Shown: positions 53,934-63,351 of the stretch, piece by piece | How the letters are laid out: every line of letters begins with the position of its first letter | How positions within the stretch are numbered: position 1 is the first letter of the stretch | Source: CAVWDU01 sp963840725 | GTDB taxonomy: Bacteria > Pseudomonadota > Gammaproteobacteria > Pseudomonadales > Halieaceae | Length of the DNA stretch: 64,000 nt | Direction of reading: 5' to 3' | NCBI GenBank assembly: GCA_963840725.1 | Contig: CAWIZY010000004.1 | Span: forward strand, 372,001 to 436,000 | Translations under genes and position numbers: made by a program | Notes under the pieces: model-generated | What the model was told of the DNA's origin: nothing | The model's database searches: none | Seen by the model: the letters and a program-made list of their open reading frames with translations, nothing else

Positions 53934-55373
53934 ATGAAACTGTGGCTATGCCTGCGCTTCCGGCAACTGCCTTTGCAGTGCCTGAACCGCTCCGAACAAC
54001 AGGCTGTCGTTGTACTGGCCGGACAACGGGTGATACGCGCCAATGACTGCGCCATGGCCCTGGGTATTGCCGAGGGCATGGGCGCTGCAACCCTTCGCGC
54101 ACTGGCCGGCAACGAGCCGGTCATGTTGCTGGAGCGCGACGAGCAAGCCGAACAACAATGCCTGCAACAGCTTTGCTGCTGGGCCTACAGCATCAGCCCC
54201 AGCCTGAACAGCTGGCGTAAAGATTGCCTGCAATTGGAAATTGGCGGTTGCCTGAACCTGTTCAAGGGCCTGGACGCGATACTGGCGGAGGTACGCAGTG
54301 GTCTGGGCAGTCGCGGTTTCCAGGCTCAGCTTGGCCTGGCGACCACACCCAAGGCAGCCTGGTTGCTCTCATTTACCGATCAGGCAACAGCACTGGCAGT
54401 GGATCGCACCCTCGATGACCGCCTTGCGCCGCTGCCACTGAACCTGCTTGAGGACTTTGCACCCGCAGTAGATTCCTTGCGTCGGGCGGGCCTCGAAACA
54501 CTGGGGGATGTTCTGGCCCTGCCGTCCCATGCCCTGGCCCGCCGTTGCGGCAACGAGTTCAATCAGTTCCTGCAACAGGCCCTGGGGCGCGGAGACGACC
54601 CCCAGACCGACTATCAGCCCCCGGCCACATTCAGTGATGAATACTGGTACGGCTACGAGGTGAAAGCCAATAGCGAGCTAATGCCAGCAGTGCAGCTCTT
54701 GCTGCAATCGCTGTGTCGGTTCCTGCGCAATACCCAATTGCAGACAGCGGAGATTCTCTGGCGCTTGGCAGACGTTGACCGACGGATAACAGAGATCCCG
54801 GTGCGCAGTGCCAGCCTGCACAGCGATTGGGAAAACTGGCTGCAACTCACCGGTCTACGCTTTGAGCAACTGCAGCTGGCCACGGGCGTAGAGGGTCTAA
54901 CCCTGGAGTGCCATCAACTGGAGGCCGGAGAACTGGCAAGCATCGACCTGTTCAATCCCGGCAACCAGCGAGAACCCCTGCATAGCCTGCTGGATCGGCT
55001 ACGCAATCGGTTGGGCCTTCAGGCGATCGAGAAAATCGCCTGTCGGGACGAACACCTGCCAGAACTGGCCATGTACTCAGGCAGTGACCCGGAAAGCTCA
55101 CCCGGCCGAGGCCAGGCCTGCGCCCAACGCCCCTTCTGGCTTATGCCGCAGCCACAGCTGCTGAAGTCTCGCGGCTCCCAACTGTACTGGCAAGGCAATG
55201 GCCAGTGCGGGCCGCTGCAGCTGGTCTATGGCCCGGAGCGAATCGAGGACAACTGGTGGCGACAGGCAGTCAGCCGTGATTACTATATCGCCCGCAACAA
55301 CAGCGGACAGCATTATTGGGTGTTCCACGACCGATTGGCCCGGGCATGGTATATCCATGGCGTGTTCCCCTAA
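53934..55373 (+). CDS. imuB: Y-family polymerase-like protein ImuB
   Basis: A 479-residue DinB/UmuC-fold protein of the mutagenic translesion complex. It starts MKLWLCLRFRQLPLQCLNRS. The palm region has LQLEIGGCLNLFKGLDAILA where active polymerases carry catalytic acidic residues (LYIEVGG... in ImuB), followed by GLATTPKAAWLLSF and the thumb (LRRAGLETLGDVLALPSHAL). The family is regarded as non-catalytic, bridging DnaE2 and the beta clamp. It normally follows imuA; here it has its own LexA box 3.7 kb downstream. The dnaE2 gene is not in the window. Confidence 0.9.
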   Translation: MKLWLCLRFRQLPLQCLNRSEQQAVVVLAGQRVIRANDCAMALGIAEGMGAATLRALAGNEPVMLLERDEQAEQQCLQQLCCWAYSISPSLNSWRKDCLQLEIGGCLNLFKGLDAILAEVRSGLGSRGFQAQLGLATTPKAAWLLSFTDQATALAVDRTLDDRLAPLPLNLLEDFAPAVDSLRRAGLETLGDVLALPSHALARRCGNEFNQFLQQALGRGDDPQTDYQPPATFSDEYWYGYEVKANSELMPAVQLLLQSLCRFLRNTQLQTAEILWRLADVDRRITEIPVRSASLHSDWENWLQLTGLRFEQLQLATGVEGLTLECHQLEAGELASIDLFNPGNQREPLHSLLDRLRNRLGLQAIEKIACRDEHLPELAMYSGSDPESSPGRGQACAQRPFWLMPQPQLLKSRGSQLYWQGNGQCGPLQLVYGPERIEDNWWRQAVSRDYYIARNNSGQHYWVFHDRLARAWYIHGVFP

Positions 55374-55460
55374 TGTACCGCGACACGTGCGAGAAGACAT
55401 CACCAGCCGATTTGGAAACAGCAACAAAAACCGCGGTACATCAGCATCTCGCGGCACTGA

Positions 55461-56821
55461 TCAACGCCTTATCGCAGAGACTGGCGCTCTATCAATAGTC
55501 GGCCCGGACGGGGAATCCGGGAGCTGCTGATCGACAAAACCGTACAACGTTGCCAGCAGTTGTTCACGAATCGAATCGCGCTCAATAAACATCTCGTGCC
55601 GAGCATCCTCAAAAAGCACGCTGCGACAGAGTGCCGGGCCGGTGGCGGGACTGTTGAGCCGGGTGCAGAAATGTTCCTGTTGCCGCCGAGAGGTCATGGT
55701 ATCGTCCTCAGCAATCAGCAACAGCACCGGGGTATCAACAAGGCTGACTTCGTCCATGAGTTGATCCAGGACCGCACAGGCCTGCAGTAACCAACCCACC
55801 GTGGGCGCACCGGTACGCAGATCCACGCTGTAGCCATCGATGCGTTTGACCGGGTGTGCATATTCCTCATGCCAAATGTCGTAACGGACCGCACTGCCGG
55901 TGTAATGCCAACCGGCCATTACCATGAAGGGCAGTTCATCACGATAGGGGTAGCGTTTCTGCTGATCCCAGGGTCCACCGCCCGGGATGTAATGGTCGGC
56001 GCCCGCCAGGCCTTCGAGTGCTGGCAGCGCCGGACAGGCAAACTGTCCGGTCATACCCAACATAGGTGAGGAGAGAATCGCCAGATCGAATACGTCAGGC
56101 ACTAGCTGCATCAAACGGGTACCGATTGCACCGCCCATGGAGTGCGCTAACAATATCCTTGGGGCATCGGTGGGCACCTGGGTATCGATGAACTGCTTGA
56201 AGTCCATCACGTAATGTTGGAACTCCTCGACGTGACCACGATTGGCATATTGAACCGGCGTCTCGTCAGCAGCCAGCTCACTCAGGCCCGCAGTGTAAAC
56301 CAGCACCCGACCTGAGAGGCCCTGACCGCGGTGATCCATCAGGTACACCCCGAAACCCTCACACCACAACTCCAGCGCCATTTCCTTGTACTTCACATAG
56401 CTTTCTGTCCGACCGCTGGCGATCACGATATTGCCCCGTGACACACGGTCAGAGGGCGGGCGCAACAGGGCGTAGGCAATCGGCACGGCGGCCGCCACCC
56501 GGTAGGTATCGGGGGCAGTCTGCCGGGCGTTGGAGGTAAAGGTCCCCTCCTCGACCGTCGATCGCCAAAAGGCTTCGATTTCGCCATAGCGCTGCCGCAG
56601 TGACCCTTCATCGGGCAGCGCCGCGCAGAGTTGCCTCGCGGCTGCCGCAGCACCGGCTGCCGCAGGGTCGCCTGCCGCAGGGTCGCCTGCCGCAGCATCG
56701 GCTCCGCAGGGTCGCCTGCCGCAGCATCGGCTGCCGACACGCCTATGGTCAGAACGGCCGCCAGCAAGATGCGAGTGTGGTCTGGCAAGCACCGCCGCAA
56801 TTTCGAACCTGTGCGATTCAC
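55461..56821 (-). pseudogene. alpha/beta hydrolase (lysophospholipase-like), one single-base frameshift in a 15-bp repeat
   Basis: The body is a PldB-like serine hydrolase: GRTESYVKYKEMALELWCEG, DHRGQGLSGR, the nucleophile elbow LAHSMGGAIG, an aspartate in LLLIAEDDTMT and a histidine in FEDARHEMFIERD. The signal peptide (TRILLAAVLTIGVSAADA) is encoded in another frame from a GTG at 56821 with GGGAG upstream. The two frames join at the repeat array: one 15-base unit (56701-56714) has only 14 bases. Restoring the missing G makes a single 453-residue exported hydrolase with an Ala/Gly/Asp/Pro linker. As written, the signal peptide is disconnected from the enzyme. Recent mutation or sequencing error. 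Confidence 0.75.
56641..56729 (-). repeat. 15-bp tandem repeat array, six units, one short by a base
   Basis: Units with core CTGCCGCAG(GG/CA)TCG run at 56641, 56656, 56671, 56686, 56701 and 56715. The fifth unit (GCT-CCGCAGGGTCG) lacks one G. In the minus-strand gene each unit encodes five residues such as AGDPA or ADAAA, forming a linker after the signal peptide. Confidence 0.85.
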
Positions 56822-57082
56822 TCCCTGTGCTCCCGGCGGCCATTATTGAAAGTCACTGCGGCTGCAGTACACTGTTATCATGCAACAACCCGAACCGGTG
56901 GGTAAACTGCTGGTTCCGTCGCGCGCAGAGCGCCACCACCAGAGACGACTACTGATAGCGGACGCTGTGCGGAGGGTGGAGGAGCCTGACCAGGCCGAAC
57001 CGTCAGTCGAAGCTCACTGTCGCTCCCTTGGCTTTTGCCCCTGACAGGCCACCCTTGACCGCTGACTAAAACAGGAATGGAC

Positions 57083-59227
57083 ATGCACCCAATCAAGACA
57101 CTCGCAGCCCTCATAGCCATGGGCCTGGCCATCAGCGCCAGCGCCAAACCCGGGCTCAGCTATCCAGACACTCGAACCGTCGATCAAAAGGACGTCCATC
57201 ACGGCACTGTCGTCCCAGACCCTTACCGCTGGCTGGAGGATGACGTCCGGGAGTCCGAGGGGGTTGCGAACTGGGTACAGGCCCAGAATGCCGTGACCTT
57301 CGCTTACCTCGACCAACTGCCGGCCCGCGACAGAATCGAGAAGCGCCTCACCGAGTTGTGGAACTTCGAACGGTTCTCGGTCCCCACCCGACGCGGCGAC
57401 TTTTTTTACTACAGTCACAATAACGGGCTCCAGAACCAGAACGTGATCTACCGCACCCACAAGTTGGGCGACCAGGCCGACGCCGAGGTCGTGCTGGATC
57501 CAAACAGCTGGTCGGAAGACGGCACGGTCGCCCTGGGTGGTATTGAGTTAAGCCCCAGCGGCCGCTATGTGGCCTATGGCATCCAGGACGGCGGCTCCGA
57601 CTGGCGGGTATGGCACGTCAAGGACATGCAAACCGGCAAGGTCATGGCAGATGAGCTGCGCTGGGTAAAGTTTTCGGGCATTGCCTGGGCGGCGGATGAA
57701 TCGGGCTTCTATTACAGCCGTTACCCGGAGCCTGACGCCGGGGGCGAATTTCAGAACCTGAACAAAAACATGGCAGTCTACTTTCATCAACTCGGGATGA
57801 ATCAGACCGATGACACCCTCGTCTATGCCCGGCCTGACCATCCCGAATGGGGGTTTCAGGCCGAGACCACGGACAATGGCCGCTACCTGATCCTGACCAC
57901 CTGGGTGGGCACCGACGACCGGTACCGGCTGGAATACATTGACCTCACCAAGGCGCCCACCAAGGTTGTCACGCTGGAGGACCAGTTTGAGGCCGGGTAT
58001 ACGCTGATCGAAGCCGTGGGCAGCCAGGTCTACTTCCTCACCACGCGGGATGCCCCGCGTACAAAGGTCATGAAGGTAGACCTGTCGGCCAATGGCCCGG
58101 CACGCTGGCAGGACGTCATCCCGGAGCAGGCGCAGGTGTTGGACGAGGCCAGTCTGGTCAGCGACCATCTGGTGCTGACATACCTGCAGGATGCACATGC
58201 GAGGGTTGCCGTTCACGATCTGGCAGGCAAGCACTTGCGCGATGTGACGCTGCCCGGCCTGGGCAGTGTCGCGGGCTTTCCAAACGCAACGAGCGATACC
58301 GTCACCCACTTCAGCTACTCATCACTCAACCGCCCCACTACCGTCTACCGTTACGATGTCAGCAGCGGCAAGACTGCACCGGTGTTAAGCCCCACCGTCG
58401 AGTTCGATCCGGACGATTTTAGCGTCAGCCAGGTATTTTATCCCTCCGGGGACGGCACCCGGATCCCTATGTTTATTGCTCACAAAAAGGGAGTCAAGCT
58501 GGATGGCAACAATCCGACGCTGCTCTATGGCTACGGAGGTTTTAATATCTCACTGACGCCGTATTTTTCAGTGACCCGCCTGGCCTGGATGGATATGGGT
58601 GGTGTTTTCGCCATGGCCAACCTGCGCGGCGGGGGGGAGTACGGTGAGGACTGGCACAAGGCCGGCACCAAACTCAACAAACAAAACGTCTTTGACGATT
58701 TTATCGCAGCCGCCGAATACCTCATTGCCAAGCGCTACACCCGGCCCGAGAAACTGGCCGTGCAGGGAGGCAGTAATGGCGGGCTCCTGGTCGGGGCGGT
58801 GGTAAACCAGCGCCCTGAGCTGTTCGGTGCAGCACTGCCCGCCGTGGGCGTTATGGACATGCTGCGCTTTCACCTGTTTACCGCCGGGCGGTTCTGGGTG
58901 GATGACTACGGCTCGGCAGAAAACCCCGAGGAGTTCAAGGCGCTATACGCCTATTCGCCTTACCACAACATCACAAGTGGCAAAGAGTACCCGGCAACCC
59001 TGGTGACAACCGCCGACACCGATGACCGCGTCGTACCCGGACACAGCTTCAAATACATTGCGCGGCTGCAGCGGGCCCACCAGGGCGAAAACCCGGTGTT
59101 GATCCGCATTCAAACCCGCGCCGGCCATGGCTCCGGAAAACCAACCTCTATGATCATTCGCGAATATGCTGACTTGTGGGCCTTTCTGGTGGAAAACCTC
59201 GCCATGTCCACAAACGTCACCCGCTAA
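57083..59227 (+). CDS. prolyl oligopeptidase (S9A family), exported
   Basis: A 714-residue serine peptidase cleaving after proline in short peptides. A Sec signal covers about residues 1-21. The N-terminal YPDTRTVDQKDVHHGTVVPD and DPYRWLEDD motif is followed by the seven-bladed propeller and the catalytic domain: Ser564 in GGSNGGLL, Asp648 in DTDDRVV and His682 in AGHGSGKP. The second ATG (57083) has AGGA at proper spacing; the first (57077) lies too close to it. Stands alone, diverging from the hydrolase gene. Confidence 0.94.
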   Translation: MHPIKTLAALIAMGLAISASAKPGLSYPDTRTVDQKDVHHGTVVPDPYRWLEDDVRESEGVANWVQAQNAVTFAYLDQLPARDRIEKRLTELWNFERFSVPTRRGDFFYYSHNNGLQNQNVIYRTHKLGDQADAEVVLDPNSWSEDGTVALGGIELSPSGRYVAYGIQDGGSDWRVWHVKDMQTGKVMADELRWVKFSGIAWAADESGFYYSRYPEPDAGGEFQNLNKNMAVYFHQLGMNQTDDTLVYARPDHPEWGFQAETTDNGRYLILTTWVGTDDRYRLEYIDLTKAPTKVVTLEDQFEAGYTLIEAVGSQVYFLTTRDAPRTKVMKVDLSANGPARWQDVIPEQAQVLDEASLVSDHLVLTYLQDAHARVAVHDLAGKHLRDVTLPGLGSVAGFPNATSDTVTHFSYSSLNRPTTVYRYDVSSGKTAPVLSPTVEFDPDDFSVSQVFYPSGDGTRIPMFIAHKKGVKLDGNNPTLLYGYGGFNISLTPYFSVTRLAWMDMGGVFAMANLRGGGEYGEDWHKAGTKLNKQNVFDDFIAAAEYLIAKRYTRPEKLAVQGGSNGGLLVGAVVNQRPELFGAALPAVGVMDMLRFHLFTAGRFWVDDYGSAENPEEFKALYAYSPYHNITSGKEYPATLVTTADTDDRVVPGHSFKYIARLQRAHQGENPVLIRIQTRAGHGSGKPTSMIIREYADLWAFLVENLAMSTNVTR

Positions 59228-59296
59228 GGGCTATGCGCCAGGGGGACCTGCGGCAGTCAACCGGGCTAGGCCATACACGACCCTGCCCGGGCAGCC

Positions 59297-60517
59297 TCAC
59301 AGCATTGAGCGACCTTTGTTGGCCGCAATCCGCAGTCGCAGTGCGTTGAGTTTGATGAAGCCCTCTGCATCAGCCTGGTTGTAGGCACCAGCATCCTCTT
59401 CGAAGGTTGCCATGCTCTCATCAAAGAGGCTCTGCTCCGATTGCCGACCGGCGACAGCGATATTGCCTTTATACAGTTTCAGACGCACCCGGCCATTGAC
59501 CGTGGACTGGGACTGATCAATGGCCGCTTGCAGCATTTGCCGCTCGGGTGACCACCAGTATCCGTTGTAGATGAGACTGGCGTAACGCGGCATCAGTTCG
59601 TCTTTGAGATGCGCCACCTCCCGATCCAGAGTCAGAGACTCAATGGCCCGGTGGGCTTTCAGCATGATCGTGCCTCCGGGCGTTTCGTAGCACCCCCTGG
59701 CCTTCATACCTACATACCGGTTTTCAACGATATCGGCCCGTCCGATACCATTGGCACCGCCCACCTTGTTGAGATAGGTCAGGACCTCTGCCGGCGTCAT
59801 GGGGTTGCCATCAATCGCAACAATATCGCCATGCCGGTAATCCAACTCTACATAAGTGGCCTCTTCGGGGGCTTCCTCAGGACTGACGCTCCAGCGCCAC
59901 ATGGACTCTTCGGCCTCTGCCCAGGGGTCCTCAAGCACACCGCCCTCATAGGAAATATGCAGCAGGTTAGCGTCCATGGAATAGGGTGACTTCTTCTTGT
60001 TGCTGGCGTAATCCACCGGAATATCACGTGATGCGCAATAATCCATCAGTGACTCCCGGGAGCTGAGATCCCACTCTCGCCATGGAGCGATGACTTTGAT
60101 GCCCGGCTTCAAGGCATAGGCGCCAAGTTCGAAACGCACCTGATCGTTGCCCTTGCCAGTGGCGCCGTGCGAAATCGCGTCTGCACCGGTCTCATTGCTG
60201 ATCTCTATCAGCCGTTTGGCGATCAGCGGCCGCGCAATCGAAGTGCCCAGCAAGTATTCACCCTCATAGATCGTATTGGCGCGGAACATTGGGTAGACGA
60301 AATCGCCGACGAATTCTTCTCGCAGGTCATCGATGAAAATCTCCTTCACGCCCAGAGCCTCAGCCTTGGCGCGGGCTGGCTCGACTTCTTCACCCTGCCC
60401 GATGTCAGCAGTGAATGTGACCACTTCGCAGCCATAGTTGTCCTGCAGCCAGCGCACGATCACAGAGGTATCGAGGCCACCGGAGTAGGCGAGTACGACC
60501 TTGTTTACTTCAGACAT
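59297..60517 (-). CDS. argG: argininosuccinate synthase
   Basis: A 406-residue enzyme joining citrulline and aspartate with ATP, the penultimate step of arginine synthesis. The PP-loop is AYSGGLDTSV (residues 9-18), and GATGKGNDQVRFE and CYETPGGTI are family motifs. Of the tandem ATGs at 60520 and 60517, the second is better spaced from GGAG. It is separated from other arg genes and diverges from pyrC. Confidence 0.96.
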   Translation of the reverse strand: MSEVNKVVLAYSGGLDTSVIVRWLQDNYGCEVVTFTADIGQGEEVEPARAKAEALGVKEIFIDDLREEFVGDFVYPMFRANTIYEGEYLLGTSIARPLIAKRLIEISNETGADAISHGATGKGNDQVRFELGAYALKPGIKVIAPWREWDLSSRESLMDYCASRDIPVDYASNKKKSPYSMDANLLHISYEGGVLEDPWAEAEESMWRWSVSPEEAPEEATYVELDYRHGDIVAIDGNPMTPAEVLTYLNKVGGANGIGRADIVENRYVGMKARGCYETPGGTIMLKAHRAIESLTLDREVAHLKDELMPRYASLIYNGYWWSPERQMLQAAIDQSQSTVNGRVRLKLYKGNIAVAGRQSEQSLFDESMATFEEDAGAYNQADAEGFIKLNALRLRIAANKGRSML

Positions 60518-60708
60518 CATGGACTCCACAACAGTTATAGGGACGAGACACGGCCGCGTATTCTACAGCCGGGGGCGGTCAAATCACAGTGCAGCGCCTG
60601 TCGATAGCGAAGCAGCAACAATTCGGCAAAGCCGGCGCCCGTCCCTTGTTCCCGTTGCCGCGGCTTTGCTGTAGGATTCAGCCTGCTAAGCAGGATCAAC
60701 AGGACCCC

Positions 60709-61764
60709 GTGACAGAACTGACCATAACCCGACCAGACGACTGGCACGTACATCTGCGAGATAAAGAAGCTCTCGAGCATACCTGCGCCGATATGGCGCG
60801 CTATTTCCAGCGCGCCATCGTCATGCCCAATCTCACCCCGCCAGTAGCCACTGTCGCCGACGCCAGCGCCTACCGGGATAGAATCCGCGCTGCCATGACC
60901 GGACTGCCTCGGCAGTTCGACCCCCTGATGACGCTATACCTGACTGACCGGACTGAGCCGGCGGAAGTCCAGGCAGCAGCCGAAAGCGAGTTTGTCAGCG
61001 CCATCAAGCTCTACCCGGCTGGTGCTACGACCAACTCCGCCGCGGGGGTGGCCGATCTGGAATCGCTCTACCCGACCCTGGAGGCAATGGCCGAACACCA
61101 GCTACCCTTGCTCATTCATGGTGAGGTCACTGACTCTGATATCGATATTTTTGATCGAGAAAAGGTTTTCATCGACCGTCATCTTGCCCCCATCGTGGAG
61201 CGGTTTCCCGACCTGAGGCTGGTCCTTGAACACATTACTACGCGCGATGCCGTGCAATTCATTGCAGAGAGCACAGCGCCTGTAGCCGCTACGATTACGG
61301 CTCACCACCTGCTGTTCAATCGCAATGATATGCTGGTTGGCGGAATTCGGCCGCATTACTATTGCCTGCCCATACTCAAGCGTAACATCCATCAGTCTGC
61401 GCTACTGGAGGCGGCCACCTCCGGAAACCCACGCTTCTTTCTGGGCACCGACTCAGCGCCTCACTCCACTGCCAGTAAAGAAAGCGACTGTGGTTGCGCT
61501 GGTGTCTATAGCGCGCATGCGGCAATCGAGCTGTACGCAGAAATCTTCGAGCAACAGGGCGCCCTGGACAAGCTTGAGGCCTTTGCCGCTTTTTATGGAC
61601 CCGACTTTTATCGCTTGCCCCGCAATCAGGACACGATCGTGCTTCGCAAGGAGGACTGGCAGGTGCCCTCGCAACTGCCCCTGGGCAGCGGCACACTCAC
61701 GCCGCTGCGCGCCGGAGAGACGGTGAGGTGGCGTGTTGCGTCAACACCTGTGGCCAACTCTTGA
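60709..61764 (+). CDS. pyrC: dihydroorotase, class II
   Basis: A 351-residue zinc amidohydrolase of pyrimidine synthesis. The metal motif is DDWHVHLRD near the start; the carbamylated lysine is in AIKLYPAGATTNS, with IHGEVTD and LEHITTRDAV carrying metal histidines and FLGTDSAPH the catalytic aspartate. The GTG at 60709 has AGGA five bases upstream; the frame to 60589 is rejected. The stop overlaps the RNase T start. Confidence 0.95.
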   Translation: MTELTITRPDDWHVHLRDKEALEHTCADMARYFQRAIVMPNLTPPVATVADASAYRDRIRAAMTGLPRQFDPLMTLYLTDRTEPAEVQAAAESEFVSAIKLYPAGATTNSAAGVADLESLYPTLEAMAEHQLPLLIHGEVTDSDIDIFDREKVFIDRHLAPIVERFPDLRLVLEHITTRDAVQFIAESTAPVAATITAHHLLFNRNDMLVGGIRPHYYCLPILKRNIHQSALLEAATSGNPRFFLGTDSAPHSTASKESDCGCAGVYSAHAAIELYAEIFEQQGALDKLEAFAAFYGPDFYRLPRNQDTIVLRKEDWQVPSQLPLGSGTLTPLRAGETVRWRVASTPVANS

Positions 61765-62396
61765 GCGAGGACACGGGTCAGCGTATCTGTGACCGCTTCC
61801 GGGGCTTCCTTCCGGTGGTCGTGGATCTGGAAACCGGCGGGTTTAATGCCAGCACTGATGCGGTGCTGGAAATCGCCGCCACGGTGGTGCGCATGGACGA
61901 CCAGGGTGTTATGAGCGTGCATCGCACCTGTGATTTCAATGTCAAACCCTTTGAAGGGGCCAATATCGAACAGGCAGCACTGGACTTCACCGGCATCGAC
62001 CCCTGGCACCCGTTCCGTGAAGCGATGAATGAAGAGGAGGCACTGTCTGAGTTATTTCGCGTCGTGCGCAAGGAAATTCGGGATCAAGACTGCAATCGGG
62101 CGATACTGGTTGGGCACAACGCTCACTTTGATGCGGGTTTCGTCAATGCCGCGGTCGAACGATGCGGGATCAAACGCAACCCATTCCACCCTTTTTCATT
62201 TTTTGACACCGCTACCCTGGCCGGACTGGCTTTCGGGCAGACAGTCCTGGCCAAAGCCTGTGCTGAAGCCGGCATCGCTTTTGACAATGCAGCCGCTCAC
62301 TCAGCCGCCTACGACGCCGAGCGCACCGCCGAGCTATTCTGCGACATCGTCAATCGCTGGAAAGAGTGCGGTGGCTGGGCACCCGATTTTCATTAA
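61761..62396 (+). CDS. rnt: ribonuclease T
   Basis: A 211-residue DEDDh 3'-exonuclease that trims tRNA and other stable RNA ends. Exo motifs are VDLETGGFN, GHNAHFD and HSAAYDAERT; CDRFRGFLPVVVDL at the start and NRWKECGGW at the end match E. coli RNase T closely. The best start is TTG 61761, overlapping the pyrC stop as TTGA; this gives the family-typical MSEDTGQRICDRF. A GTG at 61728 would only add pyrC-overlapping residues. Confidence 0.95.
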   Translation: MSEDTGQRICDRFRGFLPVVVDLETGGFNASTDAVLEIAATVVRMDDQGVMSVHRTCDFNVKPFEGANIEQAALDFTGIDPWHPFREAMNEEEALSELFRVVRKEIRDQDCNRAILVGHNAHFDAGFVNAAVERCGIKRNPFHPFSFFDTATLAGLAFGQTVLAKACAEAGIAFDNAAAHSAAYDAERTAELFCDIVNRWKECGGWAPDFH

Positions 62397-62400
62397 TCAA

Positions 62401-62491
62401 GGGCACCTCTGAACAATGCCAATCGTGCTCAGCGGAGCTCTGAAGCGTCCAGAGCCCGCCCTGCGGGGCTTGCAATTATTCAGAAGCGCCC
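62401..62491. repeat. 91-bp MITE-like element with 22-bp imperfect terminal inverted repeats
   Basis: The ends GGGCACCTCTGAACAATGCC... and ...TTATTCAGAAGCGCCC are inverted repeats matching at 17 of 22 positions. Inside is GCTCTG-AAGCGTC-CAGAGC (62437-62455) and a second GC-rich hairpin CCCGCCCTGCGGGG. It carries no gene and lies between the stops of rnt and the Lon-N-domain gene. A 54-base left-half copy exists at 24357. Confidence 0.75.
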
Positions 62492-62495
62492 AATC

Positions 62496-63086
62496 TCAGG
62501 CGCTGATCTGGTTCAAGATAATATCGAGTTCCTTCATCAGCGACTCCAGGCTGTCCGTACCCAGCAATTCGTACTTCAGAGACTCCTCCAATGGCAGCAG
62601 CTGGGCCAACCAGTAGGCCACCTGCCAAGCATCGTTGTAGTCAATAGTCAGCCCCATGCGTTGTACATGTGGATGAATCTCCAGTCCTCGCAAAACATCT
62701 TCCAATGAACGCCAGGCGGGCTGCATGGGCTGCGGCTGTGGTGCATCCGTGAGCTCGACCTCACCGACATTCAGACCATCGGGGCGTCGCTTTGTATCGA
62801 GCAGTTCGAAGGTCTCACAGCCCTGGACAGTGATGCCCAGCAAACCGTTGGGCAGCTGATCCCAATCCACTATCCGCGCGACTGTTCCGTAATCGCCCAA
62901 CTCAGGCTCGGATTGGCCAGGCTGCGACAATTCGCCGCCTCTGCGTAACAGGACAATGCCGAAACCCCGATCAGCTTTCAGGCTGTCGCGGACCAGATCG
63001 ATGTAGCGCTGCTCAAAAATTTGCAGCGGGAGTCTACCGTGCGGAAATAGCACGGTAGACAAAGGAAACAAGGGCAGTTCAATCAT
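62496..63086 (-). CDS. Lon N-terminal (substrate-binding) domain protein
   Basis: A 196-residue protein consisting only of the Lon N-domain: MIELPLFPLSTVLFPHGRLP, with QIFEQRYIDLVRD following, GFGIVLLRRG and the helical second half (YWLAQLLPLEESLKYELLGT). No ATPase or protease domain. Function of such stand-alone domains is uncertain. The ATG at 63086 follows two TTGs; the upstream YkgJ-like gene ends seven bases before, so they are co-transcribed. Confidence 0.88.
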   Translation of the reverse strand: MIELPLFPLSTVLFPHGRLPLQIFEQRYIDLVRDSLKADRGFGIVLLRRGGELSQPGQSEPELGDYGTVARIVDWDQLPNGLLGITVQGCETFELLDTKRRPDGLNVGEVELTDAPQPQPMQPAWRSLEDVLRGLEIHPHVQRMGLTIDYNDAWQVAYWLAQLLPLEESLKYELLGTDSLESLMKELDIILNQISA

Positions 63087-63092
63087 CAACAA

Positions 63093-63350
63093 TTATCCAG
63101 CAAGAGTCAGGATCTCAAGGTACCGCAAATTGGTCTGTGCCTGCTCACGCGTGCTGCCGCAAATCGTCGGCTCAGCCGCAAACGCGACACAACAGGCCGG
63201 TCGCCGGGAATCATCGAACAGACTGCAGCGAAGATCCTCCATGAGGTGCACGCAGACAAGCCCTGCGGGCTTACCATCGGGCATACCGAAAAACCCGCTA
63301 GCGATCGAAATCTCACTGCAACAGGCGCCACAGCCTGGCCGGCACTGCAT
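63093..63350 (-). CDS. YkgJ-type zinc/iron-chelating cysteine-cluster protein
   Basis: An 85-residue protein starting MQCRPGCGACCSEISIAS (CxxxCGxCC pattern) with further cysteines in GLVCVHL, CSLF and PACCVAF. Matches the UPF0153/YkgJ cysteine-cluster family, presumed metal-binding. The ATG comes one base after the exporter stop; it is coupled on both sides. Confidence 0.85.
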   Translation of the reverse strand: MQCRPGCGACCSEISIASGFFGMPDGKPAGLVCVHLMEDLRCSLFDDSRRPACCVAFAAEPTICGSTREQAQTNLRYLEILTLAG

Positions 63351-63351
63351 C

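Noticed and set aside
56641..56729. Phase-variable contingency locus
   Set aside because: Repeat unit is 15 bases, so gain or loss of units cannot switch the reading frame; the frame break is a single missing base.
57548..58309. 253-codon minus-strand ORF
   Set aside because: Antisense to the prolyl oligopeptidase gene, whose catalytic triad is intact.
62401..62491. tRNA or small structured RNA gene after rnt
   Set aside because: The hairpins are explained by terminal inverted repeats and the element has a second copy; no cloverleaf can be drawn.
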